Below, in pieces: positions 26,827 through 34,684 of a stretch of DNA of 64,000 nucleotides (position 1 is its first letter; the number at the start of each line of letters is the position of its first letter). Source of the stretch: JABCPE02 sp963506915. GTDB lineage: Bacteria > Bacteroidota > Bacteroidia > Flavobacteriales > Weeksellaceae. Where the stretch lies: the NCBI GenBank assembly GCA_963506915.1, contig CAUORE010000002.1, positions 34,303 through 98,302 of the forward strand, written 5' to 3'. The position numbers and the translations under genes are program-made. Below the pieces are notes generated by a model. It was given only the letters and a program-made list of their open reading frames with translations, did not search any database and was not told the origin of the DNA.

Positions 26827-28623
26827 CTAATCATTCAGTTTCAGCACCGCCATAAATGCAGACTGAGGAACTTCTACCCGCCCAATTTGTTTCATTTTTT
26901 TCTTTCCTTCTTTTTGTTTTTCAAGGAGTTTTCTCTTACGAGAGATGTCACCACCATAACATTTTGCGGTTACATCTTTACGAAGGGCTTTTATGGTTTC
27001 TCGGGCGATTACTTTAGTTCCCAGAGCCGCCTGAACTGCGATGTCAAACTGCTGTCTCGGTATCAGTTCGCGAAGTTTCTCGCACATTTTTTTACCAATG
27101 TTATAGGCGTTGGAATCGTGTATCAGGGAAGAAAGTGCATCCACCATATCCCCATTGATAAGGATATCCATTTTCACCAATTTAGATGGACGGAAGCCTA
27201 TTGGGTGATAGTCAAACGATGCATATCCTTTGGAAATAGACTTTAATCGGTCATAAAAATCAAACACCACCTCTGATAACGGCATATTGAAAATCAATTC
27301 TACTCGGTCAGAAGTCAAATAAGACTGATTAACGATTTCGCCTCGTTTTTCTATACAAAGCGTCATCACAGCTCCCACAAAATCAGACTTAGTGATGATA
27401 GAAGCCTTTATATACGGCTCTTCCACTCTGTCCATCGTAGTAGGGTCCATCATCTCGGACGGGTTGTTGATAAGGATAGGAACATCTGGCTCTTTCTTGG
27501 TGTAGCCGTGGTAAGATACATTGGGAACGGTAGTGATTACATTCATTCCAAATTCCCTGTCAAGACGCTCCTGAACAATTTCCATGTGAAGCATTCCAAG
27601 GAAACCACATCGGAAACCAAAGCCCAGCGCCGCCGAACTTTCCGCCTCGAAAACAAGTGAAGCATCATTCAGCCTTAGTTTTTCTAATGAAGCCCTAAGC
27701 TCCTCAAAATCCTCAGATTCTATCGGATAAATCCCCGCAAACACCATCGGCTTCACCTCTTCGAAACCTTCTATCGGTGCAGGAGCTGGGTTTTCAGCGG
27801 AAGTAATGGTGTCCCCTACTTTCACCTCTCGGGCATCCTTTATCCCAGAAATGATATAGCCCACATCTCCACATTTTATCTCTTGTTTAGGCGCTTGTTT
27901 TAGTTTTAGAGTTCCCACCTCATCGGCATCATAGGTGCGGTCAGTAGCCATAAATTTCACTTTCTGCCCTTTCTTTATGCTTCCATTTACTACTTTGAAA
28001 TAAGCCTCAATTCCTCTAAATGGGTTAAACACAGAGTCAAAAATCAATGCCTGTAGCGGTGCATCTGGGTCGCCCTCTGGCGCTGGGATTCTCTCCACTA
28101 TCTGCTCCAGAAGTTCTTTCACTCCTGCTCCTGTTTTTCCAGAAACACGAAGGACATCCTCTGGTTTACAGCCCAAAAGATTGACAATTTCATCTGTAAC
28201 CTCCTCAGGATTTGCCGAAGGAAGGTCTATTTTATTCAAAATTGGAATAATTTCCAAATCATTTTCTAACGCCAAATAAAGATTGGAAATAGTCTGAGCC
28301 TGAATGCTTTGCGCTGCATCTACAATCAGCAAAGCTCCTTCGCACGCCGCAATGGAACGCGAAACTTCATACGAGAAATCCACATGCCCAGGAGTATCGA
28401 TAAGGTTAAGGACATATTTTTCGCCCTTGTATTCGTAGTCCATCTGGATAGCGTGGGATTTTATGGTAATTCCTCGCTCCTTTTCCAAATCCATATCATC
28501 AAGAGTCTGCGCCTGCAACTCCCTCTGTGTCACCGTATTAGTATACTCCAAAAGTCGGTCTGCCAAGGTAGATTTACCATGGTCAATATGTGCAATGATG
28601 CAAAAATTTCTTATATTTTTCAT
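26827..28623 (-). CDS. lepA: Elongation factor 4 (LepA)
   Basis: 598 residues, the usual length. Ribosome-associated translational GTPase that affects back-translocation and 30S biogenesis. G1 AHIDHGKST (about 10-18), G2/ERGITI in DLEKERGITIKS, G3 DTPGHVDF, and G4 NKIDLPSA are intact. The LepA-specific C-terminal block GGDISRKRKLLEKQKEGKKKMKQIG is also present. Good-quality -7 box upstream. Confidence 0.97.
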   Translation of the reverse strand: MKNIRNFCIIAHIDHGKSTLADRLLEYTNTVTQRELQAQTLDDMDLEKERGITIKSHAIQMDYEYKGEKYVLNLIDTPGHVDFSYEVSRSIAACEGALLIVDAAQSIQAQTISNLYLALENDLEIIPILNKIDLPSANPEEVTDEIVNLLGCKPEDVLRVSGKTGAGVKELLEQIVERIPAPEGDPDAPLQALIFDSVFNPFRGIEAYFKVVNGSIKKGQKVKFMATDRTYDADEVGTLKLKQAPKQEIKCGDVGYIISGIKDAREVKVGDTITSAENPAPAPIEGFEEVKPMVFAGIYPIESEDFEELRASLEKLRLNDASLVFEAESSAALGFGFRCGFLGMLHMEIVQERLDREFGMNVITTVPNVSYHGYTKKEPDVPILINNPSEMMDPTTMDRVEEPYIKASIITKSDFVGAVMTLCIEKRGEIVNQSYLTSDRVELIFNMPLSEVVFDFYDRLKSISKGYASFDYHPIGFRPSKLVKMDILINGDMVDALSSLIHDSNAYNIGKKMCEKLRELIPRQQFDIAVQAALGTKVIARETIKALRKDVTAKCYGGDISRKRKLLEKQKEGKKKMKQIGRVEVPQSAFMAVLKLND

Positions 28624-28642
28624 TTCAAAAATCAGTATCCTG

Positions 28643-28650
28643 CAAAGATA
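28643..28650 (-). promoter_or_regulatory. -7 box of lepA
   Basis: Minus-strand TAtcTTTG, 19 bases upstream of the lepA start. A TTG at 28673-28675 lies 22 bases further upstream, inside the hairpin that ends the previous gene. Confidence 0.6.
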
Positions 28651-28651
28651 A

Positions 28652-28683
28652 CAAAAAAGAGACTGAAAAAATCAATCTCTTTT
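28652..28683 (-). terminator. Terminator after the 28695 gene
   Basis: Stem AAAAGAGA / TCTCTTTT extended by three further pairs after one mismatch, with a 5-base loop. A T run follows on the minus strand (complement of 28652-28658). Confidence 0.75.
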
Positions 28684-28694
28684 GGTATAAATTA

Positions 28695-29702
28695 TTATTC
28701 TTCCAACATATAATAACCTGTAAGATGGTCTATGTAGTATTTAGATTTTTCTTTGGCTTGTCCTTTTTTAGCTTTATTATTATCTCTAACCGCATCTATT
28801 GTTCCGCCAATCAAGCCACCAATTAAACCACCTGCCAATCCGAACATTATTCCATATGTTGGACTTGTTTTCGCTGGAAATAAGGATGCATGATTAGACA
28901 TTATATAGTAGCCCCTATTATCTTTTTCCATTTCTACAAAGCCCGCAAGAGTATTTTTATAGGCTTTCCCATCAGCAACATAGATATTGATTTGTCTCGC
29001 TGGAATTTTTGTTTTATCTTCTTTTACCGCTCTAACAACCTCACCTTTTTCATTTTTTACAATAGTAAAATGCCCTTCTTCTGGCGTCTGTCTAAAAAAT
29101 GAATGATAGCTTTTATAAACCCCGTCCTTTAATGTTGTTTCTGTAAAGGCTGGCATATTTTGTTTCATTACTTCTTCATAATTAGCAAGATTTTCCTGCG
29201 AAAGTTCTTCTTTCCAAGGAACAATTTTGTATGATTTTTTTATTACATTTCCGAGAAGAGCAGGAATAGCGCGAACCAAAGCATTTGAATTTCCTTGGTC
29301 AAAAAGTACCGTATCTACTTTAGAGATATAATGGAATTTATCCGCTTTTTTTGCAAATACACCCGCAGAAACTTCCAATTTGTTCTGAGCATCTTCTTGT
29401 GAAATATTTAGTTTCTTCAAAACCAAATACAGTTCATCTTTTCCTTTGGTTTCATTATACTTTTCAAACCACTCTTTCACAGCTTGTTTTTCTTCTTTCT
29501 GAAAAACTACTTTAGATTCTTTTCCTGAAGAAAACCTTTTAAGTTGACCTACTTCTTTATTCTCTCTCAAATCCAATAAACTCAGACTTTTTGTAGACTT
29601 CATAGGGTCTTGAATATTAACATTTAGTTTGATTTCCTCTATGTTTTGTCCAAATACAAGATTCAAACAAAACATAAACAATGATAAAAATACTGCTCTC
29701 AT
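28695..29702 (-). CDS. Secreted protein of unknown function with a C-terminal glycine zipper
   Basis: 335 residues with a clear signal peptide (MRAVFLSLFMFCLNLVFGQ). Residues 20-265 are a charged soluble region without recognisable motifs. Around 277-300 there is a glycine-zipper hydrophobic segment, GLAGGLIGGLIGGTIDAV, typical of membrane-inserting segments of small outer-membrane proteins. The protein ends in a basic stretch and HLTGYYMLEE. No family is recognised. It lies between two hairpin terminators, so it is probably monocistronic. Confidence 0.6.
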   Translation of the reverse strand: MRAVFLSLFMFCLNLVFGQNIEEIKLNVNIQDPMKSTKSLSLLDLRENKEVGQLKRFSSGKESKVVFQKEEKQAVKEWFEKYNETKGKDELYLVLKKLNISQEDAQNKLEVSAGVFAKKADKFHYISKVDTVLFDQGNSNALVRAIPALLGNVIKKSYKIVPWKEELSQENLANYEEVMKQNMPAFTETTLKDGVYKSYHSFFRQTPEEGHFTIVKNEKGEVVRAVKEDKTKIPARQINIYVADGKAYKNTLAGFVEMEKDNRGYYIMSNHASLFPAKTSPTYGIMFGLAGGLIGGLIGGTIDAVRDNNKAKKGQAKEKSKYYIDHLTGYYMLEE

Positions 29703-29751
29703 AAATATTTATTTTCTCGCGAAGATAAATAATAAATCTCAAGTATAAACT

Positions 29752-29780
29752 AAAAAAAGACTGAAAAATATCAGTCTTTT
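29752..29780 (-). terminator. Terminator after the sigma-factor operon
   Basis: Perfect 10-bp stem AAAAGACTGA / TCAGTCTTTT, 6-base loop, T-rich on the minus-strand 3' side. Lies 11 bases past the stop at 29791. Confidence 0.85.
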
Positions 29781-29790
29781 GTGTATAAAT

Positions 29791-30288
29791 TTATTTAGTT
29801 TTATGTTTGTCTTTATCGTATTTATGCTTAAAGGAATCCTTGATATCTTTCTCTATTTTATAAATTTTCAAGACCTGCTGTGGAGAAAGGTGTTCCAGTA
29901 ATTTTTTGGAGTAAAATTTTCTGTTATCCAAAACCTTTTGAGCAACTTCAAAACCAAGGTTTATCTTTCTTAAAGCCTCTTCATCGGTCAGATTTTCATG
30001 AGCACCCATAGGTTTAAAAGCTTTTATTTCCCTTTGCGCTTTAAGATATTCACTAAGAAGTTTCTCCACAGTATCTTTTTTCTCACCAGAAAGCTCTAAT
30101 TCTTTGATAATTTTATTAACACTCAACTGCTGAATGAAAGCCATTTTCTCTTCATGTGTCATTTTTTCAAAATCATGAATATAGCTTTTCTTGTCCTCGT
30201 GGTGTTTTCCATTAGATTTTGCATTGTTCTTTTGTGCAGAAACCAGCATTCCAAAAGATATGGCTAATAAAAAAAATATTTTTTTCAT
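29791..30288 (-). CDS. Periplasmic Spy/CpxP-like helical protein
   Basis: 165 residues with an N-terminal signal peptide (MKKIFFLLAISFGMLVSAQ). The mature part is helical and highly charged. It contains LSPQQVLKIYKIEKDI near residue 135, reminiscent of the LTxxQ motifs of Spy/CpxP/ZraP periplasmic chaperone or stress-sensor proteins, and a lysine/histidine-rich tail. Last gene of the ECF sigma operon, so possibly the stress sensor or effector of that circuit. Homology to Spy is a resemblance, not proven. Confidence 0.6.
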   Translation of the reverse strand: MKKIFFLLAISFGMLVSAQKNNAKSNGKHHEDKKSYIHDFEKMTHEEKMAFIQQLSVNKIIKELELSGEKKDTVEKLLSEYLKAQREIKAFKPMGAHENLTDEEALRKINLGFEVAQKVLDNRKFYSKKLLEHLSPQQVLKIYKIEKDIKDSFKHKYDKDKHKTK

Positions 30289-30302
30289 TTTTAAAATTTT
30301 AA

Positions 30303-30812
30303 TTAATATAAATCCAAAAAGGTGTCTTGTTCATAATTACTAGTCAACTCCTGAAGTTCCTCTTCGCTCATGACATTTAGAACCTCTTCCATTTTGAGTT
30401 TCGTAGAAAGATTTTTTATTTTCTGCTCAGAAACAGCATCAGAACTCTGCCCTGCGAAAGATGTTTTTGATTCTGTGTAAGGCTGATTTTCTGTCGCTTC
30501 TTGATTTACAATATCTGTTTGAGGTTCAGTATTTTGCTGTTGATTTAGACTTGAATGATTTTCAGCCTGAACCATCTGAGGATTTTGTGTCACTTCCACA
30601 TTTTTATTCTTAAAATTCACAAAAAACGAAATGCCAAAAATCACTGCTATCGCAGCCGCAGAAGCCCACGCTGGGTTTATTTTAAACCTTTTTACAGACT
30701 GTTTTTCCGCCCTTACCGTTTTATCCAAAACTTTTTCCTGCATTTTCTCGAAAAAGTTTTCTGGCAGTTCAGGCGTTTTTCGTTCCCATTTTTCTATATC
30801 TATTTTTTTCAT
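30303..30812 (-). CDS. Probable single-pass anti-sigma factor
   Basis: 169 residues. A charged cytosolic N-terminus (MKKIDIEKWERKTPELPENFF) leads to one transmembrane segment at about 48-67 (ASAAAIAVIFGISFFVNF). A Gln/Asn/Thr-rich periplasmic linker follows and the protein ends in ELTSNYEQDTFLDLY. The order sigma factor, single-TM protein, periplasmic protein, with 2-base and 14-base gaps, is that of an ECF sigma/anti-sigma operon. It lacks the zinc-binding HxxxCxxC motif, so the assignment rests on context and topology. Confidence 0.65.
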   Translation of the reverse strand: MKKIDIEKWERKTPELPENFFEKMQEKVLDKTVRAEKQSVKRFKINPAWASAAAIAVIFGISFFVNFKNKNVEVTQNPQMVQAENHSSLNQQQNTEPQTDIVNQEATENQPYTESKTSFAGQSSDAVSEQKIKNLSTKLKMEEVLNVMSEEELQELTSNYEQDTFLDLY

Positions 30813-30814
30813 TT

Positions 30815-31369
30815 TTAAAATTCTTCGCTATGGTCTAAAATATATTGTTCTATTTTGCTTTTCGCATAGTGATAGTTGGTTTTCAGTGTGCTTACTGACA
30901 TATCCAAAATCTTGCTAATCTCCTCATATGGCAGGTCATCATAATACCTCAGCGCAAAAACCATCCGTTGTTTCTCTGGTAGTTTTTGTATCGCATCTTG
31001 TAGTAAAAGCTCTATCTCATCTGCATTTCTCCCGCTATTTTCTGCTTTTTGGTTTTCTAGATAGACATCTACATCCTGCTCTGTTTTCTGCATTTTTTTC
31101 ACCTTATTCAGATGTTGCAGAGCCTCGTTAGACGCTATCCTGTAGAGCCATGTATAGAGCTGGCTGTCTTTCTTGAATTGTGAAAAATTCTGATAAACTT
31201 TGATGAAAGTTTCCTGCAAAACATCCTTTGCGGCATCTTCATCATCGACCAGCCTACGAATATGCCAATACAACCGACTCTGATATGCATCCATCATCAT
31301 ACGAAGTCCTTTTTCTTGATTTTCAGGACTTTGCATAAGAAAGATAATATCTTCATCTTTTACCTTCAT
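30815..31369 (-). CDS. ECF-type RNA polymerase sigma factor
   Basis: 184 residues. Region 2 (DEDAAKDVLQETFIKVYQN...YTWLYRIASNEALQHL, about 42-84) and region 4 (KLPEKQRMVFALRYYDDLPYEEISKIL...STLKTNYHYAKSKIE, about 131-175) are well conserved, with no region 3. It directs RNA polymerase to a specific stress regulon. First gene of a three-gene operon with the membrane anti-sigma candidate and the periplasmic protein. Confidence 0.92.
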   Translation of the reverse strand: MKVKDEDIIFLMQSPENQEKGLRMMMDAYQSRLYWHIRRLVDDEDAAKDVLQETFIKVYQNFSQFKKDSQLYTWLYRIASNEALQHLNKVKKMQKTEQDVDVYLENQKAENSGRNADEIELLLQDAIQKLPEKQRMVFALRYYDDLPYEEISKILDMSVSTLKTNYHYAKSKIEQYILDHSEEF

Positions 31370-31516
31370 TGGTTTTCTATTTGTTTGATAATTTTTTTTG
31401 CGAAAGGTTAAATCTAAAATTAAAAAAATGTTAAAACAACCGAGAGTTATAACAACGAAAAAATGTCCAAAAGATAGATTCTTTCAGACACTATTATTTT
31501 ATTTTCAGAAGATAGA

Positions 31517-31672
31517 TTATCTTTTAGCTCTTGCTTCGCTAACTGTCAATCTTTTTCTTCCTTTTGCTCTTCTTGCAGCTAAAACTCTTCTACCATTAGG
31601 TGTAGACATTCTTTCTCTAAACCCATGTTTGTTTCTTCTCTTTCTTTCTGATGGTTGGAATGTTCTTTTCAT
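31517..31672 (-). CDS. rpmH: 50S ribosomal protein L34
   Basis: 51 residues, ATG at 31672. The basic sequence begins MKRTFQPSERKRRNKHGFRE, continues RMSTPNGRRVLAARRAKGRK, and ends in SEARAKR. This is a full match to bacterial L34. Too short for most open-reading-frame cut-offs, so easily missed. A promoter of good quality lies upstream (31754-31783). Confidence 0.97.
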   Translation of the reverse strand: MKRTFQPSERKRRNKHGFRERMSTPNGRRVLAARRAKGRKRLTVSEARAKR

Positions 31673-31753
31673 TTTATATACTTTTTCTTGTAAGAGGTAG
31701 CATTACTGCTCCATTACTTTTTAAACTTAAAATTATTCTCCCTTTTGAGAGTG

Positions 31754-31783
31754 CAAAGATAATTATTTTTTTCTACTAAGCAA
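31754..31783 (-). promoter_or_regulatory. Promoter of rpmH
   Basis: On the minus strand TTG (31781-31783), a 19-base spacer, then TAtcTTTG (31754-31761). The rpmH start follows after an 82-base leader. Confidence 0.6.
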
Positions 31784-31872
31784 GAAGATTTTTATTTTAT
31801 TTTATGAAAATTTCCCACAACAAAGATAAAGAGCGTTTTATCATGATAATTCCATGAAAATGTTTTTAACCA

Positions 31873-32257
31873 TTATTTGTTTTCTTGTATGAATTTAAAT
31901 AAAAACAAGAAAAAACACGAGACAGAAACACGAATAAAATCATTATATAAGCTACAAAAATCAGTACATTTAAGAAACAAAATATCAATGCAATAGAGAT
32001 AAATAACATTTATAAAGAAAACCAGCGCATACACTGATTTACCATCGTATTTATATACAAAAAATGTATTCAGCATATAAGGAAAACCCATTAATACAAA
32101 AAATAAATAAGAAAAGACTTACCCAATAAGAAAATTCGGCAATGTTCTCTTCCCCATACACAGCAGTATATAAATAAAAAAAATCACAAATCACATAGAT
32201 GATATATGACACTATGAACTGAGCGAAAAAAAATTTAAGGTATCTACACATTATCAA
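31873..32257 (-). pseudogene. Frameshifted small multi-pass membrane protein
   Basis: Two overlapping minus-strand frames make one coherent protein only if a single-base shift near 32075-32090 is assumed. The first (from 32257) begins MIMCRYLKFFFAQFIVSYII and runs to FIFCIN. The second (31873-32091) contributes GFPYMLNTFFVYKYDGKS and two further hydrophobic helices, then ends in FIQENK. Together they would give about 125 residues with four transmembrane segments. A truncated paralogue of the N-terminus occurs at 33378-33491. AT-rich; no function known. It could instead be two coupled small genes. Confidence 0.5.
32166..32253. repeat. Diverged direct repeat, copy 1 (membrane-gene 5' end)
   Basis: About 85% identical to 33409-33493. 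Both copies contain a long identical core beginning AAAAAATCACAAATCACATA. It encodes the N-terminal 35 residues of the small membrane protein on the minus strand. Confidence 0.85.
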
Positions 32258-32275
32258 TGAACACGCTCTTTACTT

Positions 32276-32440
32276 TTATTCCAAATCCTTCACATTCAGA
32301 TACAACATCATAGAGAAAAGAACTATTACCATCACATCTATTATTTGGATGTTTTTGGTTTTATAGCCTCTGATTATTTTATGAATGGACACCACCAATC
32401 CGATGGAAAACAAAATTATTTTAATTATCGTGAAGTTCAT
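32276..32440 (-). CDS. Small two-helix membrane protein, unknown
   Basis: 54 residues from ATG at 32440 (MNFTIIKIILFSIGLVVSIH); an in-frame TTG at 32464 would lie inside the 39-bp direct repeat. Two hydrophobic segments (about 3-20 and 34-50) are joined by a basic loop. It lies 18 bases upstream of the frameshifted membrane-protein gene. No family recognised; whether it is expressed is uncertain. Confidence 0.45.
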   Translation of the reverse strand: MNFTIIKIILFSIGLVVSIHKIIRGYKTKNIQIIDVMVIVLFSMMLYLNVKDLE

Positions 32441-32448
32441 TTTAGATT

Positions 32449-32487
32449 TTTTAGCGTTCCACAATATTACAAAAAATAAGATTTACC
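32449..32487. repeat. Perfect 39-bp direct repeat, copy 1
   Basis: Identical to 33530-33568, core TTAGCGTTCCACAATATTAC. In the second copy this sequence forms the left half of the terminator of the DUF3078 gene; here the right half is missing, so copy 1 looks like a duplication relic. Confidence 0.95.
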
Positions 32488-32519
32488 AAACTGCAAAGGT
32501 TTAAATATATCGATATTAT

Positions 32520-33308
32520 CTATCCTGGCAAGGCTGCTTTCCGAATATATAATCCCTCGCGCTGGTTCAGTTTTTCCATATCTTCTATCTTTTTACAATT
32601 ATTAAAAAAGACTTTTTCCAGCTTTTTACATTCATTGAGATAATCTATTTGTTTTAGATTCCGTCCATATTGTATTTCTATTTCCTTTAAAAACCTAAGG
32701 TCTTCTATTCCTTCCAAAGTCTCTATATTGGTATGAATTATTTCTAATATTTCCAAATTATATAAAAACTCTATCAATGTTTTGAGTGTTTTTTCTTTGG
32801 GTTTATGATACCATACAACTAGTTTTCTAATATTATTTTTCTTTGTATCATTTTTGAATTTTATTTTCGTATCCCAATCCAAGATATTAATTTCTTCTAA
32901 ATTTTTATATAAATCCAAGTCTATTACTCCTTTTACTTTTCCTCCACAGAAAAAAGTTTTCACATTATCTGTAATATGCTCAGGCAATGGTATATCAAGT
33001 TTGCTATCTCGGATATTGATTTTATTAATATTTAAATGCTCTACTTGGCTATTTAAATATTCTACATCTGTTTCCTCTACTCCTAAAAAACTAATTCCTA
33101 AAGGTTCTTTTATCTTGTCTTTGGATAGGTTCAGTTTTCTGGCTCTGAATTCATTAAATCCTGATGGGTCATTCCTTTGTAAGTATTTTACAAATTCACT
33201 TCTATTTTCATCTTTATCTCTTTCAATAGCTTGTTGAATATTCTCTTCGGTATCAACCACGATGAAAGTTGTTCCTTTTTGCTCACATAAATACACTTCT
33301 TGTTTCAT
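32520..33308 (-). CDS. LRR-like protein of an accessory islet
   Basis: 262 residues. The N-terminus (MKQEVYLCEQKGTTFIVVDT) is a small alpha/beta segment. From about residue 75 onward there are irregular leucine-rich strands, such as VEHLNINKINI, NLEEINIL, NIRKLVVWYH, NLEILEIIHTNIETLEGIEDL and LKEIEIQYGRNLKQIDYL. These match a short LRR solenoid as seen in bacterial immunity or recognition proteins. No catalytic site. The gene sits between two copies of a 39-bp repeat and of a membrane-gene fragment. AT-rich composition suggests transfer. Function unproven; an immunity protein is one possibility. Confidence 0.6.
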   Translation of the reverse strand: MKQEVYLCEQKGTTFIVVDTEENIQQAIERDKDENRSEFVKYLQRNDPSGFNEFRARKLNLSKDKIKEPLGISFLGVEETDVEYLNSQVEHLNINKINIRDSKLDIPLPEHITDNVKTFFCGGKVKGVIDLDLYKNLEEINILDWDTKIKFKNDTKKNNIRKLVVWYHKPKEKTLKTLIEFLYNLEILEIIHTNIETLEGIEDLRFLKEIEIQYGRNLKQIDYLNECKKLEKVFFNNCKKIEDMEKLNQREGLYIRKAALPG

Positions 33309-33377
33309 ATCTTGTGGGTTTTGATGTATTATGATAATATCATCTTATTATAAAAATGTCTGAAATAGAACTTTTAC

Positions 33378-33491
33378 TCATTTTTTATTATCTCTGCCAT
33401 ATCCAGCTGTATATAAATGAAAAAAATCACAAATCACATAGATGATATATGACATTATAAAAGCACAAAAAAATTTAAGGTTTTTACACAT
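33378..33491 (-). pseudogene. Truncated second copy of the small membrane protein
   Basis: 37 codons from ATG at 33491 to TGA at 33378. The encoded MCKNLKFFCAFIMSYIIYVI matches the N-terminus of the protein at 32257 (MCRYLKFFFAQFIVSYIIYVI), then diverges and stops. A duplication remnant rather than a functional gene. Confidence 0.7.
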
Positions 33492-33493
33492 TA
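33409..33493. repeat. Diverged direct repeat, copy 2
   Basis: Partner of 32166-32253. Offset between copies changes by 3 bases along the alignment, showing small indels since duplication. Confidence 0.85.
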
Positions 33494-33529
33494 ATTGCTT
33501 TTCTAATTTCATCATTCATTAATGACACA

Positions 33530-33568
33530 TTTTAGCGTTCCACAATATTACAAAAAATAAGATTTACC
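33530..33568. repeat. Perfect 39-bp direct repeat, copy 2
   Basis: Identical to 32449-32487. This copy continues into the complete hairpin terminator at 33553-33590, so it is likely the original. Confidence 0.95.
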
Positions 33569-33590
33569 CTTTTGGATAAATCTTATTTTT
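33553..33590 (-). terminator. Terminator after the DUF3078 gene
   Basis: A 14-bp perfect inverted repeat (33553-33566 with 33577-33590) and a 10-base loop, A-rich on the left and T-rich on the right, so it works on either strand. Lies 15 bases past the DUF3078 stop. Confidence 0.88.
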
Positions 33591-33604
33591 CTATTGATGA
33601 TATT

Positions 33605-34564
33605 TTAGTTTTGTTTCCAGTCAGCGTTTCTTGATGTGTCAGCTTTTTTCACACCATTGCTGATATTGTAAGCGAATCCAAGTCCAAGTGTCTGTTTCAG
33701 CTGAGTTTTTCTGATTTGATTGTGGTCATACACTAGGTCCAGCGTGATGTTAGACGAAATATATTTGTTGATTTTCAAATTAAGAATTCCGCTGTATCCC
33801 ATTGCGATTCTTTCTGGGTGGTCTAGATAGTTAGAGAACAACCATGCTTTGTTTGTCAAATGGATATTTTCCATCAATTTCACTTTATAAGAAGCATCTG
33901 CATAGAACCCAAACTGGAACAACATGCTGTCTCCGTTGTTTTTAAGTCCGTAGTTTCCTTTGTACTGTAAATCCTTGTCTAAAACAAAAGTCATTCTTGC
34001 GTTAGCAGGTCTCAAAGTAAGCGTGAAATCCTCATTTGGTTTATAAGTAAAACCAGCACCGATATTCAAGTAACCTGGCGCCATAAAGCTTGAGATTTTC
34101 GCAGCGCTTGGGTTGTTCCCATCAGCATATCCATTATCAAACTGAGAAAGAAAGCTCGCTCCAGCAGATACATACCAATTTTTAGAGATAGCTCTACCGT
34201 AGTTGGTGCTGATGTTGATATTATCCTGCGTTTTTCTGTTTCCTAATCCTTGGGTATTATTTCTTCCGTATCCTAAGATAATGTTATTTTCCCAAAGGTC
34301 TTTGTCTTTTTGGTAAGTGAAATTGTAGTTTACTCCTACTAACCATCCCACATTATTAGCTCCACCGCCTACCCAGTTAGAGAATGCTGCTTGGTTTAGC
34401 ATCAATGTGTTTTGCCCTTCTATAGACCAGTTTTTTTTCGGTGGTTCTGGCTCCGCCACTTTTTCTTCTACCACTGCAGCTACAGAATCTGTAACTGTTT
34501 CATTTTCCTGTGCAAATGCATTTCCGAATGCAAGTGCTAAAATAACTAATGATAATTTCTTCAT
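33605..34564 (-). CDS. DUF3078 family outer-membrane-type protein
   Basis: 319 residues with a signal peptide (MKKLSLVILALAFGNAFAQ). After an acidic Pro/Glu linker (VAEPEPPKK), the core starts WSIEGQNTLMLNQAAFSNWVGGGANNVGWL, which is the DUF3078 hallmark. The remainder alternates aromatic beta strands (LWENNIILGYGRN, FTLTLRPANARMTFVL) as in a small outer-membrane beta barrel. Function unknown but very widespread in Bacteroidota. A good promoter lies upstream at 34588-34617, and a strong terminator follows. Confidence 0.9.
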   Translation of the reverse strand: MKKLSLVILALAFGNAFAQENETVTDSVAAVVEEKVAEPEPPKKNWSIEGQNTLMLNQAAFSNWVGGGANNVGWLVGVNYNFTYQKDKDLWENNIILGYGRNNTQGLGNRKTQDNINISTNYGRAISKNWYVSAGASFLSQFDNGYADGNNPSAAKISSFMAPGYLNIGAGFTYKPNEDFTLTLRPANARMTFVLDKDLQYKGNYGLKNNGDSMLFQFGFYADASYKVKLMENIHLTNKAWLFSNYLDHPERIAMGYSGILNLKINKYISSNITLDLVYDHNQIRKTQLKQTLGLGFAYNISNGVKKADTSRNADWKQN

Positions 34565-34587
34565 CTCTAATAAAAATTAATTGGGCG

Positions 34588-34617
34588 CAAAAGTATAAAA
34601 ATAAATTTTAATCCCAA
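34588..34617 (-). promoter_or_regulatory. Promoter of the DUF3078 gene
   Basis: Minus-strand TTG (34615-34617), 19-base spacer, TActTTTG (34588-34595). The start codon is 24 bases downstream. Confidence 0.65.
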
Positions 34618-34684
34618 TTTTTTCTTCTCTATCTATTTAATAGACAAAAAATTTCCTCCGTTTTTTCTACGAAGAGAATTCTCG

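Noticed and set aside
31398..31700. Plus-strand open frame of 100 codons covering rpmH
   Set aside because: It is the complement of the real L34 gene (31517-31672) and has no family-like composition.
32449..33568. Insertion sequence or integron-like element bounded by 39-bp direct repeats
   Set aside because: No transposase, integrase or terminal inverted repeats; the repeats are relics of a duplicated terminator flank.
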